Source: Spirosoma radiotolerans (GTDB taxonomy: Bacteria > Bacteroidota > Bacteroidia > Cytophagales > Spirosomataceae). Taken from it: DNA of 64,000 bases. Shown in pieces: positions 26,328 to 35,430 of the stretch; the first letter of the stretch is position 1, and each line of letters starts with the position of its first letter. Made by a program: the position numbers and the translations under genes. The notes below the pieces were generated by a model. The model saw only the letters and a program-made list of their open reading frames with translations. It was not told the DNA's origin and searched no databases. The stretch spans positions 496,001-560,000 of the forward strand of contig NZ_CP010429.1 in NCBI RefSeq assembly GCF_000974425.1, given 5' to 3'.

Positions 26328-26821
26328 CCCGTCTCACCAACTAGATAAGGATGGCTGATTCGTAAGGTGGGCTACAACTGGGGCAATGCTGACATTCTGA
26401 GAAAGGATGTTATCGATTAGCCATTCATGTTAAACCTAACCTGGTCAGCTTCTTACCTACAAGCTCGTCAAACAGTGCTTCACCTTGGAGATACCTATAC
26501 CATCGGGAAAATCCAAGTTTTTTTGAAAAGCATACAGGCATAAACTGTGTTAGCCACGACTTAATCTGACAGATTGATTATTCAATATGACTTTATAATT
26601 GTCAGTTGTAAGGGCTCAGTAAATCCTCCATTAGTGATTCATATGCATGAAGACTTCTTCGTCTCAAATGAGATCCCTCGTTGAGATGGAGCGCCCAGCG
26701 GCACTTACTACGTAAGCGTATCTAAAAATTACCCTGGTCATTTTCGGCTACAATAAAGCAAAATCAGCCTACAGGTATCCGCTCCCTTACCATGAAATTT
26801 GCGGTATAAAAAGCCAGAAAC
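26328..26821. other. Intergenic stretch with a CGTCTC-type repeat
   Basis: A short plus frame (LTWSASYLQARQTVLHLGD, before 26560) has protein-like composition but no start and no recognised family, so it may be a remnant. The repeat at 26660-26688 is listed separately. The promoter of the next gene should lie near its right end. Confidence 0.3.
26660..26688 (+). repeat. Copy of the CGTCTC-type intergenic repeat
   Basis: CGTCTCAAATGAGAT is followed by CCCTCGTTGAGATG. TCTCAA can pair with the later TTGAGA, giving a hairpin. This is one of the fuller copies. Confidence 0.5.
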
Positions 26822-27685
26822 ATGAACATTATCATAACCGGGTCGCTAGGTAACATCAGCAAACCATTAGCCACTCAACTCATCGCCAACGGGCACCGGA
26901 TAACCATTATCAGCAGCAAGCCCGACAAGCAGCAAGCCATTGAAAAACTGGGAGCCAAAGCGGCTATAGGTCGATTAGAAGATGCCTCTTTTCTGACAAG
27001 TACCTTCACGGGGGCCGATGCGGTGTATTGCATGATCCCATTTGATCTTTCTGCGACCGACCAGAAGGCGTATTTTCAAAAAATAGCCACCAATTATGTG
27101 CAGGCGATAAACGAAACGGGTGTACGAAAAGTGGTGTTGTTAACGGGCTGGGCGGCTGGTCTCACAGGCTCGTTTGAAGCCACTCAGTTGGCAGACCAAT
27201 TGAGCCATCTCGCCTTTACCGAACTGCGTCCCAGTGTGTTTTACAGCAACTTTTACGGCTATATTCCGATGATAAAACAGCAGGGAGCTATCGTGGGGAA
27301 CTACGGCGGTAATGACCGAATTGCGGTGGTTGCCCCAGAAGACATTGCGGCTGCGGCAGCCGAAGAACTAACGGATTCATCAAACGGGAACAGGGTACGC
27401 TACGTAGCCAGTGAAGAACTTACCTGTAACGAAGTGGCCGGTATATTGGGCGAAGCGATTGGAAGGCCTGACCTACAATGGGTTATTATTTCGGATGAAG
27501 CGTTACGAAATGGCTTACTACAGATGGGCATGCCTGCGCAATTAGCGGATGAACTGGTAAAAATGCAGGCAGCCATGCACAGTGGTGTGGTGTACGAAAA
27601 CTACCTTCGTCATCGGCCGGTTCTGGGTAAAACAAAGCTGAGAGGGTTTGCCAAGGACTTTGCCAAAGCGTATTATCAACAATAA
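26822..27685 (+). CDS. NmrA-like NAD(P)-binding atypical SDR
   Basis: 287 residues. A Rossmann motif variant is at 7-15 (GSLGNISKP), followed by ATQLIANGHRITIIS and the beta-strand KVVLLTGWAAG. There is no classical Y-x3-K site, so it fits the atypical NmrA/HSCARG-type group that binds NAD(P) as a sensor or as a quinone reductase (QOR2-like). It forms an operon with an AraC regulator 15 bases downstream. Substrate unknown. Confidence 0.87.
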   Translation: MNIIITGSLGNISKPLATQLIANGHRITIISSKPDKQQAIEKLGAKAAIGRLEDASFLTSTFTGADAVYCMIPFDLSATDQKAYFQKIATNYVQAINETGVRKVVLLTGWAAGLTGSFEATQLADQLSHLAFTELRPSVFYSNFYGYIPMIKQQGAIVGNYGGNDRIAVVAPEDIAAAAAEELTDSSNGNRVRYVASEELTCNEVAGILGEAIGRPDLQWVIISDEALRNGLLQMGMPAQLADELVKMQAAMHSGVVYENYLRHRPVLGKTKLRGFAKDFAKAYYQQ

Positions 27686-27700
27686 CAGACTACTCGCACT

Positions 27701-28603
27701 ATGAGCCAGCCAATCCGCCTAAAAAGCATCCAGGAATTTCACCAGCGCAGAGGCTTGCCCCAGTCGGCGCATCCGCTGATTAGTGTCGTCAATATCAAGG
27801 ACATAACCATTGCACCAGATCGCTTGAGCGTTAACGACTTCTACTGTATTTCCATTAAACGCATTCCAAACGCCCGATACCGCTATGGACAGCAAGTCTA
27901 TGACTTCACGGGAGGTGTTTTGTTCTTTACCGCGCCAGGTCAGGTGATTGGCTTTGAAATGGCTAAGTTACCTACTGATCCGACTGGCTGGTTGCTGCTC
28001 ATTCATCCTGATTTTTTGTGGGGAACACCGTTAGCAAGAACCATAAAGAAGTATGAATTTTTTAACTACAGTGCTGATGAAGCGTTATTTCTCTCAGAAA
28101 AAGAGGAGAAGACCATTGACGGAATTATTTCCCAGATAAGCCAGGAGTATCAGGCTGCTATTGACCCTTATAGCCAAGGGATTATCCTGGCACAAATCGA
28201 GCTATTGCTCAACTACGCAGAGCGCTTCTACAATCGCCAGTTCATTACACGCAAAATCAGCAACCATCAACTCCTTAACCGGCTGGATGATCTGCTTAAT
28301 GACTACTTTAACAGGGAGGAGATTACCTACAACGGTTTGCCCACAGTGCAGACAGTATGCAATCAGTTAAACATATCGGTCAGCTATCTGAGCCGGGTAT
28401 TGAAATTACTCACCGGCCAAAGTACACAGCAGCACATTCATGGAAAGCTGATTGAGCGGGCGAAAGAAAAATTGACAACCACCGACCTGTCGGTGAGCGA
28501 GATTGCCTTTGCCTTAGGTTTCGAGCACCCGCAATCGTTCAACAAGCTTTTTAAAGCAAAAACCAACACCACTCCGCTTGCCTTCAGAACCTCATTTAAT
28601 TAA
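27701..28603 (+). CDS. AraC family transcriptional regulator (paralogue C of three)
   Basis: 300 residues. It shares IQEFHQRRGLPQSAHPLISV and RFYNRQFITR with the genes at 3038 and 15370, and is closest to the latter (both continue with GLPTVQ and GQSTQ). The C-terminal AraC domain has HTH1 around VCNQLNISVSYLSRVLKLL and HTH2 around VSEIAFALGFEHPQSFNKLFK, ending TTPLAFR. Only 15 bases separate it from the NmrA-like gene, so the two are one operon. Confidence 0.9.
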   Translation: MSQPIRLKSIQEFHQRRGLPQSAHPLISVVNIKDITIAPDRLSVNDFYCISIKRIPNARYRYGQQVYDFTGGVLFFTAPGQVIGFEMAKLPTDPTGWLLLIHPDFLWGTPLARTIKKYEFFNYSADEALFLSEKEEKTIDGIISQISQEYQAAIDPYSQGIILAQIELLLNYAERFYNRQFITRKISNHQLLNRLDDLLNDYFNREEITYNGLPTVQTVCNQLNISVSYLSRVLKLLTGQSTQQHIHGKLIERAKEKLTTTDLSVSEIAFALGFEHPQSFNKLFKAKTNTTPLAFRTSFN

Positions 28604-28676
28604 ACGCCCAGTGGTGTAGCCTGTTCGTCTAGTGCTGGGGCGCTAAACGTCTTATGTAAGATGCAGATTTGACGTC

Positions 28677-31223
28677 TCAATATTGGGGTAAGAATACCGT
28701 AAAGGTAGCTCCCCGCCCCGGTGCGCTCTCGGCCGTGATGGCACCGCCATGATTCTCTACTACCCGTTGACAAATGGCCAGCCCAACGCCGGTACCCACA
28801 TATTCACTTTGACTGTGCAGCCGCTGAAAGACCTGAAAGATTCGGTCCAGATACTTGATGTCAAACCCCACACCATTATCGCTGACATTGATCTGATGAT
28901 AAAAGGAAGCGGATTTACTCGGATTTACTCCCTGAGGAAGTTCATTTTGTGGTCGTTGTGAATACGTTATCCGTATAAAAGGCGTCTGGCTCGCCGGGGT
29001 GAACTTGAGCGCGTTAGATACCAGATTCTGAAACAACTGGCCTAACTGCAAGGCGTCTCCGTTGACGAGTGGTAACTCCTCGAGCTGAACCTGAGCTTCG
29101 CGTTCGGTGATCACCAGCGATAAGGTGTCCAATACTTCGGCGACCACCACGCTTAATGAGATAGACCCAAATACTTGCTGACGGGTAGCAATGCGCGAGT
29201 AACTCAACAGATCCCTGATTAATACGGACATGCGCGCGCCGGCTGACTGGATGCGCTGCAAGTAATCTTTTGCCCTTGTATTCAGTTGCGGATCGAGCTG
29301 GTCTGCCAGCAACGTGCTGAACGATTGTATTTTGCGCAGTGGCTCCTGCAAATCATGGCTGGCTACATAGGCAAACTGCTGCAGATTTTCGTTCGAGCGG
29401 GTCAGATCCTGATTGACCAGCGCCAATTCGCCCGTGCGCTCGGCTACCCGCTGCTCTAATTGCTCGGCCAAAAGCCGGTAACGTTGTTCGCTTTGCTGCA
29501 GCTCAATCTCAGCCTGGGTCCGCTCTACGGCGTTGACCAGCCGTTCGCTGACCTCCTCCACCAGCGCCAGTTCAGCAACCGGCCATTGGTGCGCCTGCCG
29601 ATGAATGATAAACAAGATGAGCACCGACCCATTGTTGAGGACCAGCGGTTTGGTAATTACGGCGCCAATCTGGCTTCGTTGGTACCGCTCTTTCTGTTCC
29701 ACCGTGAGGGTAGGGTCATGAACAACATCAGAGAAGATCCTCGTTTGCTCCCGGTCTATCTCATTGAGTATTAGCGCGCAATTAGCCTCTATGGGTTGTT
29801 TTTCTCCTAGCTCTGGTGTAGGCCATAACACCACACGAGGCTGGTCATCTACCGAGTAAACCACTGCCGTCTGGTCGGCGCCGATAGAGACGCCCAACTG
29901 CCTGGCGACATGTTCGTAAATATCATCCAGACTAGTCAGGTTTCGTAGCTGGTCAGCTAGTTGCAGAATAATTGTTTTCTGCTCGTTGCTGCGTTGAATG
30001 AGTTGCTGAGCCAATACTCGCTCCGTTACATCGGTCGCCATGACCAGAATTGCATAAACTTCGCCCTGTTCAGTGGATAAAGGTTTAGCTGTGAAATCGA
30101 TGTAGTACGTTGATGATACCCCATTCATTAACCAGTCGGCCCGTGCGCCCTGAGCCGAATACATCTGGCCATCTTCCAGGATATCGCTTAATCTGGACAA
30201 TAAAGGCTGGCCCTGCAGTCCAGGCAGCACACTCAGCAAGGGCTGACCAATCAGTTGTTTGGGGGTGCCCAGAAAAGCCAGCATGGATTCATTGGCCACC
30301 TGAATTACGAGGCTTTGCCCCACCAACAGGCAGGTGGCTATCGGTGCTTCTTCTACCAGCGCCCGAAAGCGAAGCTCACTGCGTTGCAACTCCTGAAGTG
30401 CGGTGACCTGACGGGTAACATCGGTAGCGGTATGAATGATGCCAAAGACGGTTCCTTCAGGCGAATACACCGGGTTATAGGAAAAGTTGAACCAGGACTC
30501 ATTCCACTGCTTGTCAATTACCACTTTGGGATTATCGAACGCATGAGGAGCTGCTTCTTCCCGATCGTAGACCTGTTGTAGTTGTTCCAGCAAGGGATGA
30601 GGAATTAAATCCGGCAGGACCCCATACAGGGATTGACCTGTCACAGAGGCATCTTTTCCCCAGATCTGCAGCATGGGCGCGTTGACGGTGTCGATCACCA
30701 GATCCCGGCCCACAAACAGGACTGTTGGTGTAGGCGAATTCAGCACAATACTACGGATGCGGGCTTTGCTCGCTTCCAGCTGTTGTTGCACCTGCACCTG
30801 TACGGTAATATCGCGGGCTACTCCCGACAACCGGTAAGCGGCCCCCAGCACATCGACGTAGGCCCGGCCCTGACAGTGGAGCCAGCGAGACGCCCCTGTC
30901 GGCTCTTTTCTGATCCGAAACTGAACGTCGTAATATCCGGTTGAGGAGGGGTCGAAAGCGGTTTTAAGCGCCTGATCGACGAGATGCTGGTCGTCTGGAT
31001 AAATAAGCGCCAGTAAATAGGAGTAAGCCACCACTTCTTTTCCCGGCGAGCCAAACAACTCCTGGCTACGTTCGTCCAACCAGACCTCCTGTTGGCTAAT
31101 ATCCAGATGCCATGTGCCAACCTGGGCTGCCTGCATGGCATACCGCAACCGCTCCTGCTCGGCCTGGAGGTTAAGCAGAAAAGGAAAGGAATCTGGCTGA
31201 TTCAGTTTAAATGGGCCTGGCAT
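28677..31223 (-). CDS. PAS/GAF multi-sensor histidine kinase
   Basis: 848 residues, no membrane helices, so it is cytoplasmic. Domains in order: PAS 1 (about 25-145), PAS 2 (152-272), PAS 3 (285-402), GAF (about 430-570), a coiled coil (570-612), HisKA with H623 in YVASHDLQEPLRKIQ, and HATPase with the N box NLVSNALKF (733-741), DNGVGFD (782-788) and GTGVGLAI (810-817). This is the phytochrome-like class of soluble sensor kinase. No receiver domain or response regulator is adjacent. Fifty bases upstream lies a BLUF photoreceptor gene on the same strand, so blue light is a plausible input. Confidence 0.93.
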   Translation of the reverse strand: MPGPFKLNQPDSFPFLLNLQAEQERLRYAMQAAQVGTWHLDISQQEVWLDERSQELFGSPGKEVVAYSYLLALIYPDDQHLVDQALKTAFDPSSTGYYDVQFRIRKEPTGASRWLHCQGRAYVDVLGAAYRLSGVARDITVQVQVQQQLEASKARIRSIVLNSPTPTVLFVGRDLVIDTVNAPMLQIWGKDASVTGQSLYGVLPDLIPHPLLEQLQQVYDREEAAPHAFDNPKVVIDKQWNESWFNFSYNPVYSPEGTVFGIIHTATDVTRQVTALQELQRSELRFRALVEEAPIATCLLVGQSLVIQVANESMLAFLGTPKQLIGQPLLSVLPGLQGQPLLSRLSDILEDGQMYSAQGARADWLMNGVSSTYYIDFTAKPLSTEQGEVYAILVMATDVTERVLAQQLIQRSNEQKTIILQLADQLRNLTSLDDIYEHVARQLGVSIGADQTAVVYSVDDQPRVVLWPTPELGEKQPIEANCALILNEIDREQTRIFSDVVHDPTLTVEQKERYQRSQIGAVITKPLVLNNGSVLILFIIHRQAHQWPVAELALVEEVSERLVNAVERTQAEIELQQSEQRYRLLAEQLEQRVAERTGELALVNQDLTRSNENLQQFAYVASHDLQEPLRKIQSFSTLLADQLDPQLNTRAKDYLQRIQSAGARMSVLIRDLLSYSRIATRQQVFGSISLSVVVAEVLDTLSLVITEREAQVQLEELPLVNGDALQLGQLFQNLVSNALKFTPASQTPFIRITYSQRPQNELPQGVNPSKSASFYHQINVSDNGVGFDIKYLDRIFQVFQRLHSQSEYVGTGVGLAICQRVVENHGGAITAESAPGRGATFTVFLPQY

Positions 31224-31273
31224 AAAACGCAGAAACTAGCACGTTGAGGAATAACAAAATCCAGGGCTCAGGT

Positions 31274-31696
31274 TTACGACTGGTGATTCAGCTCAAAGAA
31301 CCGTTGTAGCATGCGTAAAATGACTGGCTGATCGGCAGCAAAAGAGCCTTCGGGTTGAGGGTGGTCGGAGATGATGCTGCTCACCTCGTCGTACTGTTGT
31401 GTAGTTAGCGTCTCGTACCCCATGTACCAGTGACTGAACAAACGGTGGCTGATTGGCCGGCTGATGACCGTCCGTACCTGGGTGTGGCGAGGATCCTGCT
31501 GAATACTGTTATACAACTTTGTAACGGCCGTTTGCTGGCCTTCCAGCACCTGTACGATTTGCCCGTTAATATAAAGCAGCACCCCCGTGATGTTCAGTCG
31601 TGCGTTCCTCTCTCGACTGAAAGTGACAATTTCTTGTATGTTGTCTTCGGTAGTCGTTTCGATGGCGGTACTAAAATAAGTAATACAGTAATCCAT
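31274..31696 (-). CDS. BLUF-domain blue-light photoreceptor
   Basis: 140 residues. The first 93 or so form a BLUF domain that binds FAD. The key residues are all present: Y7 (ITYFST), N31 (ERNARLNITG), Q49 (IVQVLEG), and W90/M92 (FSHWYMGY), corresponding to the Tyr, Asn, Gln, Trp and Met of AppA. The photocycle should therefore be intact. The remaining C-terminal helices (about 100-140) have no output enzyme. So the protein is a short, stand-alone BLUF that must signal through a partner. The kinase gene downstream, 50 bases away, is the best candidate. Confidence 0.93.
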   Translation of the reverse strand: MDYCITYFSTAIETTTEDNIQEIVTFSRERNARLNITGVLLYINGQIVQVLEGQQTAVTKLYNSIQQDPRHTQVRTVISRPISHRLFSHWYMGYETLTTQQYDEVSSIISDHPQPEGSFAADQPVILRMLQRFFELNHQS

Positions 31697-31712
31697 CCGT
31701 AGTAGACAACCG

Positions 31713-31736
31713 GTTTAGTCGATTTGTTCACTAAAC
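31713..31736. promoter_or_regulatory. Inverted repeat upstream of the BLUF gene
   Basis: GTTTAGT and ACTAAAC are perfect inverted 7-bp arms, 10 bases apart, ending 17 bases before the BLUF start codon. It may be an operator. Confidence 0.35.
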
Positions 31737-32180
31737 AGAAACATTCTGGTCATTCAAAGTCCCTGTTTTTAATTATAGCGGTTGCTTTCGTAGAACACTT
31801 TACCTCGTTTTCGCAGACAGGATGAGTTTGGGTACTATTTGCAGGTGATTGTAGCAGCACAATCGATAACCGCAAAAAGCCGTACCCAGATAAAGCGTAT
31901 GCGGCTTTTCAACGGATTGATTTTCTTCGTTCACTCATGGGCTGTAAAACGTGCTGCGGGTAAAAGAACCTAAGGGGCTTAGCGCGGTATGGTCATGGGT
32001 TTTCGTACGTATTCGCTACCTTTCTCATCAAAGGCGCTGATGGCCTGTTCGGCATTCGGGCGGAGAGATGAGGAATCTGAACCGAAAATAGGCCCACCGG
32101 CTCGCGGAACTTAGCAGTAGAAAAGTTGCCTTTGTGAGTTATTTAGTCATCAACCGTTTGATTACTCAATCACCTCGTTC
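31737..32180. other. Intergenic stretch between BLUF and Gfo/Idh genes
   Basis: No complete gene. A 43-codon minus frame near 31980-32115 ends in FDEKGSEYVRKPMTIPR and looks like the tail of a lost gene; it has no start. AAAAGCCG and CGGCTTTT around 31880-31910 can form a small hairpin. Confidence 0.3.
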
Positions 32181-33581
32181 ATGAAAAAAGACAATCGGGC
32201 CTCAAGACGACGATTTCTACAACAGATTGGGGCGACTAGCCTGGTCGCTGCGTCCTCCCCTTTATCATCCCTAGCGGCCCAGGCTAAAGCAGAGGAACGC
32301 ATTTTACACTACGAAAAACCCATCTCGTCCACGGATAAGATCCGATTGGGGGTGATCGGCTACGGAGTCCAGGGCCATTTTGACTTGCGCACCGCTCTGA
32401 AAGTACCGGGGGTCGAACTGGCCGGTATCTGCGACTTGTATACGGGGCGCCTTGAAAACGCCAAAGAACAATTCGGGCCTGAGCTATACACGACCCGCAA
32501 CTACAAAGAGCTCCTGGACCGTCCGGACATCGACGCGGTCATTATTGCTTCCCACGATGTGTGGCACGCCCGCATGACCCAGGATGCCCTGGCCAAAGGC
32601 AAGCATGTGTACTGCGAGAAGCCAATGGTTTACAAAATCAGCGAAGGCTATCCGGTCATGGCAGCGGCCAAAAAAGCGGGCAAAGTATTGCAGGTCGGCA
32701 GTCAACGGGTCAGCAGCATTGGGTATGCCAAAGCGAAAGAATTACTGGCGGCCGGTGAAATTGGCAAACTCAACATGGTCAATGCCGTTTATGACCGACA
32801 AAGCTCGATTGGGGCCTGGGAATACACCATTCCGGCCGATGCCGATGCGTCGACGACCGACTGGGATCGTTTTATCGAAGTGACGGCCAAAATGCCCTTC
32901 GATGCAAAGAAATTTTTCTGGTGGAGGGCCTTCAAGGAAGTAGGGACGGGCGTAGCGGGCGACTTATTTATTCACCTGCTGAGCGGCACCCACCTGATCA
33001 CGGGCTCCAAAGGTCCCCAAAGCATTTATAGCACGGGGCAGTTCAGCTACTGGAAGGATGGGCGCAACCTGCCCGATGTGATGTCGGGGGTTATGCAATA
33101 TCCCGACAGCCCCGAACACGCTGCGTTTCAGCTGACCTTGCAGGTGAACTTTATCAGCGGCACGGGCGGCCAGGAAGTCATCCGGCTAGTTGGGTCAGAG
33201 GGTATCATCGACGTGATGGGCAATAACCTGAGCATTAAACACAGCATTTTGCCCCAGGCCCCCGGCTTTGGCGGCTATGATTCGGTGTTTACCTTCTCCA
33301 AGAGTATGCAGGACCAGATGCAGCAGGCGTATGATGCCAAATGGACGGCCGATCAGCGGAAACGCCCCGTTAAAATGGATGTTACGTTTAAAGCGCCTGA
33401 AGGTTATAGCGACCATTTAGATCACTTCACCAACTTTTTTGATGCGATCCGGTTGAACAAGCCGGTGGTAGAGGATGCTCAGTTTGGCTTTCGGGCGGCT
33501 GCTCCGGCACTAGCTTGTAACGAAAGTTATTTCAGCAAACAGATCGTCAGGTGGGATCCGGCTAACATGAAGCTGACGTAA
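32181..33581 (+). CDS. Tat-exported Gfo/Idh/MocA family oxidoreductase
   Basis: 466 residues. A twin-arginine signal (SRRRFLQQIGATSLVAAS, 9-26) should send the folded, cofactor-loaded protein to the periplasm. The NAD(P) Rossmann motif GYGVQG is at 60-65 (IRLGVIGYGVQGHF), and the family motif E-K-P (YCEKPM) at 146-148. The C-terminal domain has the usual beta sheet. Such periplasmic members in Bacteroidota oxidise or reduce sugar hydroxyls, in some cases the C3 of glycosides. The neighbouring downstream gene encodes a DUF1593 protein. Substrate unknown. Confidence 0.9.
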   Translation: MKKDNRASRRRFLQQIGATSLVAASSPLSSLAAQAKAEERILHYEKPISSTDKIRLGVIGYGVQGHFDLRTALKVPGVELAGICDLYTGRLENAKEQFGPELYTTRNYKELLDRPDIDAVIIASHDVWHARMTQDALAKGKHVYCEKPMVYKISEGYPVMAAAKKAGKVLQVGSQRVSSIGYAKAKELLAAGEIGKLNMVNAVYDRQSSIGAWEYTIPADADASTTDWDRFIEVTAKMPFDAKKFFWWRAFKEVGTGVAGDLFIHLLSGTHLITGSKGPQSIYSTGQFSYWKDGRNLPDVMSGVMQYPDSPEHAAFQLTLQVNFISGTGGQEVIRLVGSEGIIDVMGNNLSIKHSILPQAPGFGGYDSVFTFSKSMQDQMQQAYDAKWTADQRKRPVKMDVTFKAPEGYSDHLDHFTNFFDAIRLNKPVVEDAQFGFRAAAPALACNESYFSKQIVRWDPANMKLT

Positions 33582-33614
33582 GATTGGTGCTTCTACTCAG
33601 CGGGTAGGGGTGGT

Positions 33615-33681
33615 GATTGATGGACTAAGGCCAATGAACGAAGTTACTTAATCTCCGTTCATTGGCCTTAGTCCATCAATC
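33615..33681. repeat. Perfect 26-bp inverted repeat (hairpin)
   Basis: The arms 33615-33640 and 33656-33681 are exact complements around a 15-base loop; the left arm starts GATTGATGGACTAAGG. It lies 34 bases after the oxidoreductase stop. It may act as a terminator or a transcript stabiliser; no T tract follows. Confidence 0.8.
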
Positions 33682-33789
33682 GCTTTACAGAGGAAGTGAG
33701 TACTTGTCCTCATTAAGTTGGCCGTCTTTCCTTAGTTTTCGGGGAAAAACCTCATCGACGGCCCTCCCTGCCTTCTCTCGGCTCACCGA

Positions 33790-33829
33790 GAAGGTTATAA
33801 ATGGGCGCTAAGTTGTCTTTATAACCTTC
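33790..33829. repeat. 12-bp hairpin in the leader of the DUF1593 gene
   Basis: GAAGGTTATAAA and TTTATAACCTTC pair perfectly around a 16-base loop, ending 20 bases before the GTG start at 33850. It could be an operator or a leader structure that affects translation. Confidence 0.55.
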
Positions 33830-33849
33830 CTGACTACTAAACTACTCCA

Positions 33850-35253
33850 GTGAAAAACAGAATTAGTTTTTTTATACTATTCGCCTTGCTTTGGCATTAT
33901 TCGCAGGCCCAACATCCGCGCGTGTTTGTGCTAACCGACATTGAAAACGAACCAGACGATGCCATGTCCTTTGTTCGATTTCTAACCTATGCCAATCAAT
34001 TTGACACCGAAGGCATCGTCGCTACCACCTCCTGTTGGCAGCGAACTAAAACCGCCGAGTGGCGTTTGCACGAGATCGTTCAGGCTTACGGAAAAGTCCG
34101 GGATAATCTGGAAATCCATGAGAAAGGCTTTCCGACCGAGGCTTACATGCATTCGGTGATCAAAAAAGGATTACCCGTTTTTGGCAAAGAGGGATTAGGC
34201 GATGGAAAAGACTCCGAAGGGTCGGATTGGCTCTTGAAGAGCATGCTCAAAAATGAGAGCCGGCCGCTTTTCATCCAGGCCTGGGGTGGCACCAACGTCC
34301 TGGCGCAGGCCCTTTGGAAACTCCAGCGAACGCAGCCAGAGAACACGGTTTCGAAGGTGATCGCCAACCTTAGAGTTTATACCATTTCTGATCAGGATGA
34401 TACGGGTCCGTGGATTCGGAAAACCTTTCCCACCCTCTTTTACATTGTGAGTCCAGGCTTTGAAGAAAATGGGGGTGGACAATATCACTACGCTACCTGG
34501 ACAGGTATTTCAGGCGACCGGATACATGGGCGTTTCCTGGGCGCTGACTCAACGCTGGTTGACAATAAAACCCTAGAGGAGCACGTGCGCCGGAATCATG
34601 GTCCGCTAGGCGAAAAATACCCTCAAGTGGCGGTTCTGATGGAAGGCGATACCCCTTCCTTTTTAGGACTAATCAACAACGGGTTAAATGATGCCGAACA
34701 CCCTAATTATGGGAGTTGGGGAGGACGGTATGAGTTGGCTATTCCGCCCTACAAAAAGTATATGTACGAACCCGAAACCCGCCCGATCTGGACCGATACA
34801 GCAGATGAAGTATACAGTGAAATAACCCAAAGCTATCACACTAGCAATCAGGCAACGATCTGGCGGTGGCGAAACGCCTTCCAACAGGATTTCTTTGCCC
34901 GAATGGATTGGTGCGTCGCGAAAGCCTATGCAAAAGCAAATCACCCGCCTACCGTGCTGCTCAATCACCCAAATCAGCTTACGGTCAAATCTGGGACTGA
35001 AGTCGTTCTATCGGGTACTGGCACTGACCCCGACAACAATACATTGGCGTATAACTGGCTGTTCTATAAAGAGGTAGGCTCACTTAATGCGAGTCAACTC
35101 CTCTTGAAAAATCCCAAGAGTAGCGCCGTAACGTTTAGAGCGCCAACGGTGTCGGAAGTAAAAACAATGCATTTTATTTTAGAAGTTACCGACAATGGTA
35201 CACCAAGTTTAACCCGCTACCAGCGGGTTATCGTGAATGTAATTCCTAAATAA
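33850..35253 (+). CDS. DUF1593 nucleoside-hydrolase-like secreted protein
   Basis: 467 residues starting with GTG. A signal peptide (about 1-20, ...LFALLWHYSQAQ) is followed by the nucleoside-hydrolase-like domain (DUF1593): VLTDIENEPDDAMSFVRF with D30, D36 and D37 in the place of the calcium-binding D-x-D-x-x-x-D-D of nucleoside hydrolases. From about 385 a PKD/Ig-like domain is seen (PTVLLNHPNQLTVKSGTEVV ... RYQRVIVNV). The family is found in plant-polymer degraders and is sometimes labelled a cellulose-binding protein; its reaction is not known. It lies downstream of the oxidoreductase, after two hairpins. Confidence 0.88.
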   Translation: MKNRISFFILFALLWHYSQAQHPRVFVLTDIENEPDDAMSFVRFLTYANQFDTEGIVATTSCWQRTKTAEWRLHEIVQAYGKVRDNLEIHEKGFPTEAYMHSVIKKGLPVFGKEGLGDGKDSEGSDWLLKSMLKNESRPLFIQAWGGTNVLAQALWKLQRTQPENTVSKVIANLRVYTISDQDDTGPWIRKTFPTLFYIVSPGFEENGGGQYHYATWTGISGDRIHGRFLGADSTLVDNKTLEEHVRRNHGPLGEKYPQVAVLMEGDTPSFLGLINNGLNDAEHPNYGSWGGRYELAIPPYKKYMYEPETRPIWTDTADEVYSEITQSYHTSNQATIWRWRNAFQQDFFARMDWCVAKAYAKANHPPTVLLNHPNQLTVKSGTEVVLSGTGTDPDNNTLAYNWLFYKEVGSLNASQLLLKNPKSSAVTFRAPTVSEVKTMHFILEVTDNGTPSLTRYQRVIVNVIPK

Positions 35254-35430
35254 ATCAAGTATCCTGCTGTAGTTTGTCCATTATTGTAAAAAAAGACTAG
35301 CCATAGTAGGATACATCTTGTTCTTATCTACCCGACGTTTTTCTGAGCGGTTCTGAGTAATAGAGAGGTATCTTTTCTTTTAATAACTGTCAACGCTGAT
35401 CCGTAGCATACAGTAAATCAACAAGGCACG

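Noticed and set aside
28911-28930. Tandem GGATTTACTC duplication within the PAS/GAF kinase gene
   Set aside because: Only two 10-base units in a loop of the ATPase domain; the frame is intact, so it is probably chance.
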